Source: Bacteroidales bacterium
GTDB taxonomy: Bacteria; Bacteroidota; Bacteroidia; Bacteroidales; UBA932
DNA length: 64,000 nucleotides
Direction of reading: 5' to 3'
Assembly: GCA_012510445.1 (NCBI GenBank)
Contig: JAAZIA010000030.1
Span: forward strand, 35,893-99,892
The notes under the pieces were generated by a model, which was given only the letters and a program-made list of their open reading frames with translations, had not been told where the DNA came from and made no database searches. Shown piece by piece: positions 63,113-64,000 of the stretch (position 1 is the first letter of the stretch; every line of letters begins with the position of its first letter). The translations under genes and the position numbers were made by a program.

Positions 63113-64000
63113 TTACAGGCCGCTTTTCATAGACAGGTAGCGTTCTACGTCCATAGCCGCCATACAACCGCTACCGGCTGCCGTAACGGCCTGGCGGTAC
63201 CTGGGGTCTTGCACGTCACCGGCTGCAAATACGCCTTCTATATTGGTTTCTGTTGTTTTGCCTTTGGTTACTATGTATCCGTCCTTATCTACTTCTATCC
63301 AGGGTTGGAAAGGCTCTGTGTTGGGGTGGTGTCCTATGGCCAGGAAGAACCCGGGGAGTTCCAGGATCCGTTCTTTGCCCGATTTGTGTACCAACCGTAC
63401 GCCTGTAACGCCTGTTTCGTCTCCCAGTACTTCTTTTGTCTGGTGCTCCCACAACACTTCTATATTGGGGGTGTTAAGCACTCTTTCCTGCATAACTTTT
63501 GAGGCTCTGAACACATTACGCCTAACAATCATATACACCTTACGGCATAGGGCTGCTAAATACAGGGCTTCTTCACAGGCCGTGTCTCCTCCGCCTACTA
63601 TGGCTACGTCTTTCCCTCGGTAGAAGAATCCGTCACACGTGGCACAGGCAGATACTCCGCGGCCTTTGAAGGCTGCTTCCGAGGGCAGGCCCAAGTACCG
63701 TGCCGTGGCTCCCGTGGCAATGATTATGGTTTCTGCCTTTACTTTTTTACCGCAGTCCAGCGTAAGTACAAAAGGCCTTGTATCTAATTGGCTCTCTACT
63801 ACAATGCCCGTCCTAAATTGCGTTCCAAAACGTGCTGCTTGTTGCCTTAAATCTTCCATCAGTTGGAATCCGTTGATCCCTTCCGGATACCCGGGGAAGT
63901 TCTCAATGTCTGTAGTAGTGGTCAGTTGTCCGCCTCTTAATACTCCTTCGTACAATACGGGTTGCAGATTGGCCCGGGCAGCGTAGATGGCTGCTGTGTA
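63113..64000 (-). CDS. trxB: Thioredoxin reductase (5' end outside the window)
   Basis: SACATCDGFFYRGKDVAIVGGGDTACEEALYL (CxxC redox site + NADPH site); GVFAAGDVQDPRYRQAVTAAGSGCMAA; frame open to 64000. Confidence 0.94.
   Translation of the reverse strand, partial: YTAAIYAARANLQPVLYEGVLRGGQLTTTTDIENFPGYPEGINGFQLMEDLRQQAARFGTQFRTGIVVESQLDTRPFVLTLDCGKKVKAETIIIATGATARYLGLPSEAAFKGRGVSACATCDGFFYRGKDVAIVGGGDTACEEALYLAALCRKVYMIVRRNVFRASKVMQERVLNTPNIEVLWEHQTKEVLGDETGVTGVRLVHKSGKERILELPGFFLAIGHHPNTEPFQPWIEVDKDGYIVTKGKTTETNIEGVFAAGDVQDPRYRQAVTAAGSGCMAAMDVERYLSMKSGL

Overview
This 64 kb window is a dense, almost entirely housekeeping segment of a Bacteroidota chromosome, probably Bacteroidales-like. 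Support for that placement: the atpD-C-x-B-E-F-H-A-G order, the nadK-uppS-bamA-ompH-ompH-murI cluster, the fused gamma-alpha KorA, the Bacteroidota-type omega subunit, and repeated TAnnTTTG -7 boxes. I support 57 protein genes (two cut by the window edges) and 5 tRNAs (Thr-TGT, Tyr-GTA, Gly-TCC, Thr-GGT, Trp-CCA), plus several hairpin terminators and promoter candidates. Main blocks are: methylmalonyl-CoA mutase (mutAB) and hutU; rpsU-tyrosine recombinase-HPF; the ATP synthase operon; parE/parC; aroK, recJ, lysS, aroE, ssb; two tandem MFS genes; purA-dxs; tRNAs-tuf-trpT-secE-nusG-rplKAJL-rpoBC; korAB-gdhA-type II pantothenate kinase; envelope biogenesis (murI, ompH x2, bamA, uppS); pdxJ, a third OmpH-like gene, purC, a LysM-PBP1 protein; and nagB-recN-rpoZ-bamD-trxB. 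I see no CRISPR array, rRNA, transposon, prophage or defence island, and no convincing wholly new multi-gene system. The items most worth follow-up are the LysM + periplasmic-binding-fold protein, the type II pantothenate kinase with its 106-bp tail-to-tail overlap with murI, face-to-face pdxJ/nadK promoters, a perfect 20-bp palindrome upstream of the third ompH, the charged repeat tail of ParC, terminator/promoter superpositions around rpoBC, an acceptor-stem mismatch in tRNA-Thr(GGT), and an apparent ~24 kb interruption of the rpsU-recombinase-HPF / tRNA-tuf-rpoBC neighbourhood. No database searches were run; family calls are from recognition of the supplied translations.
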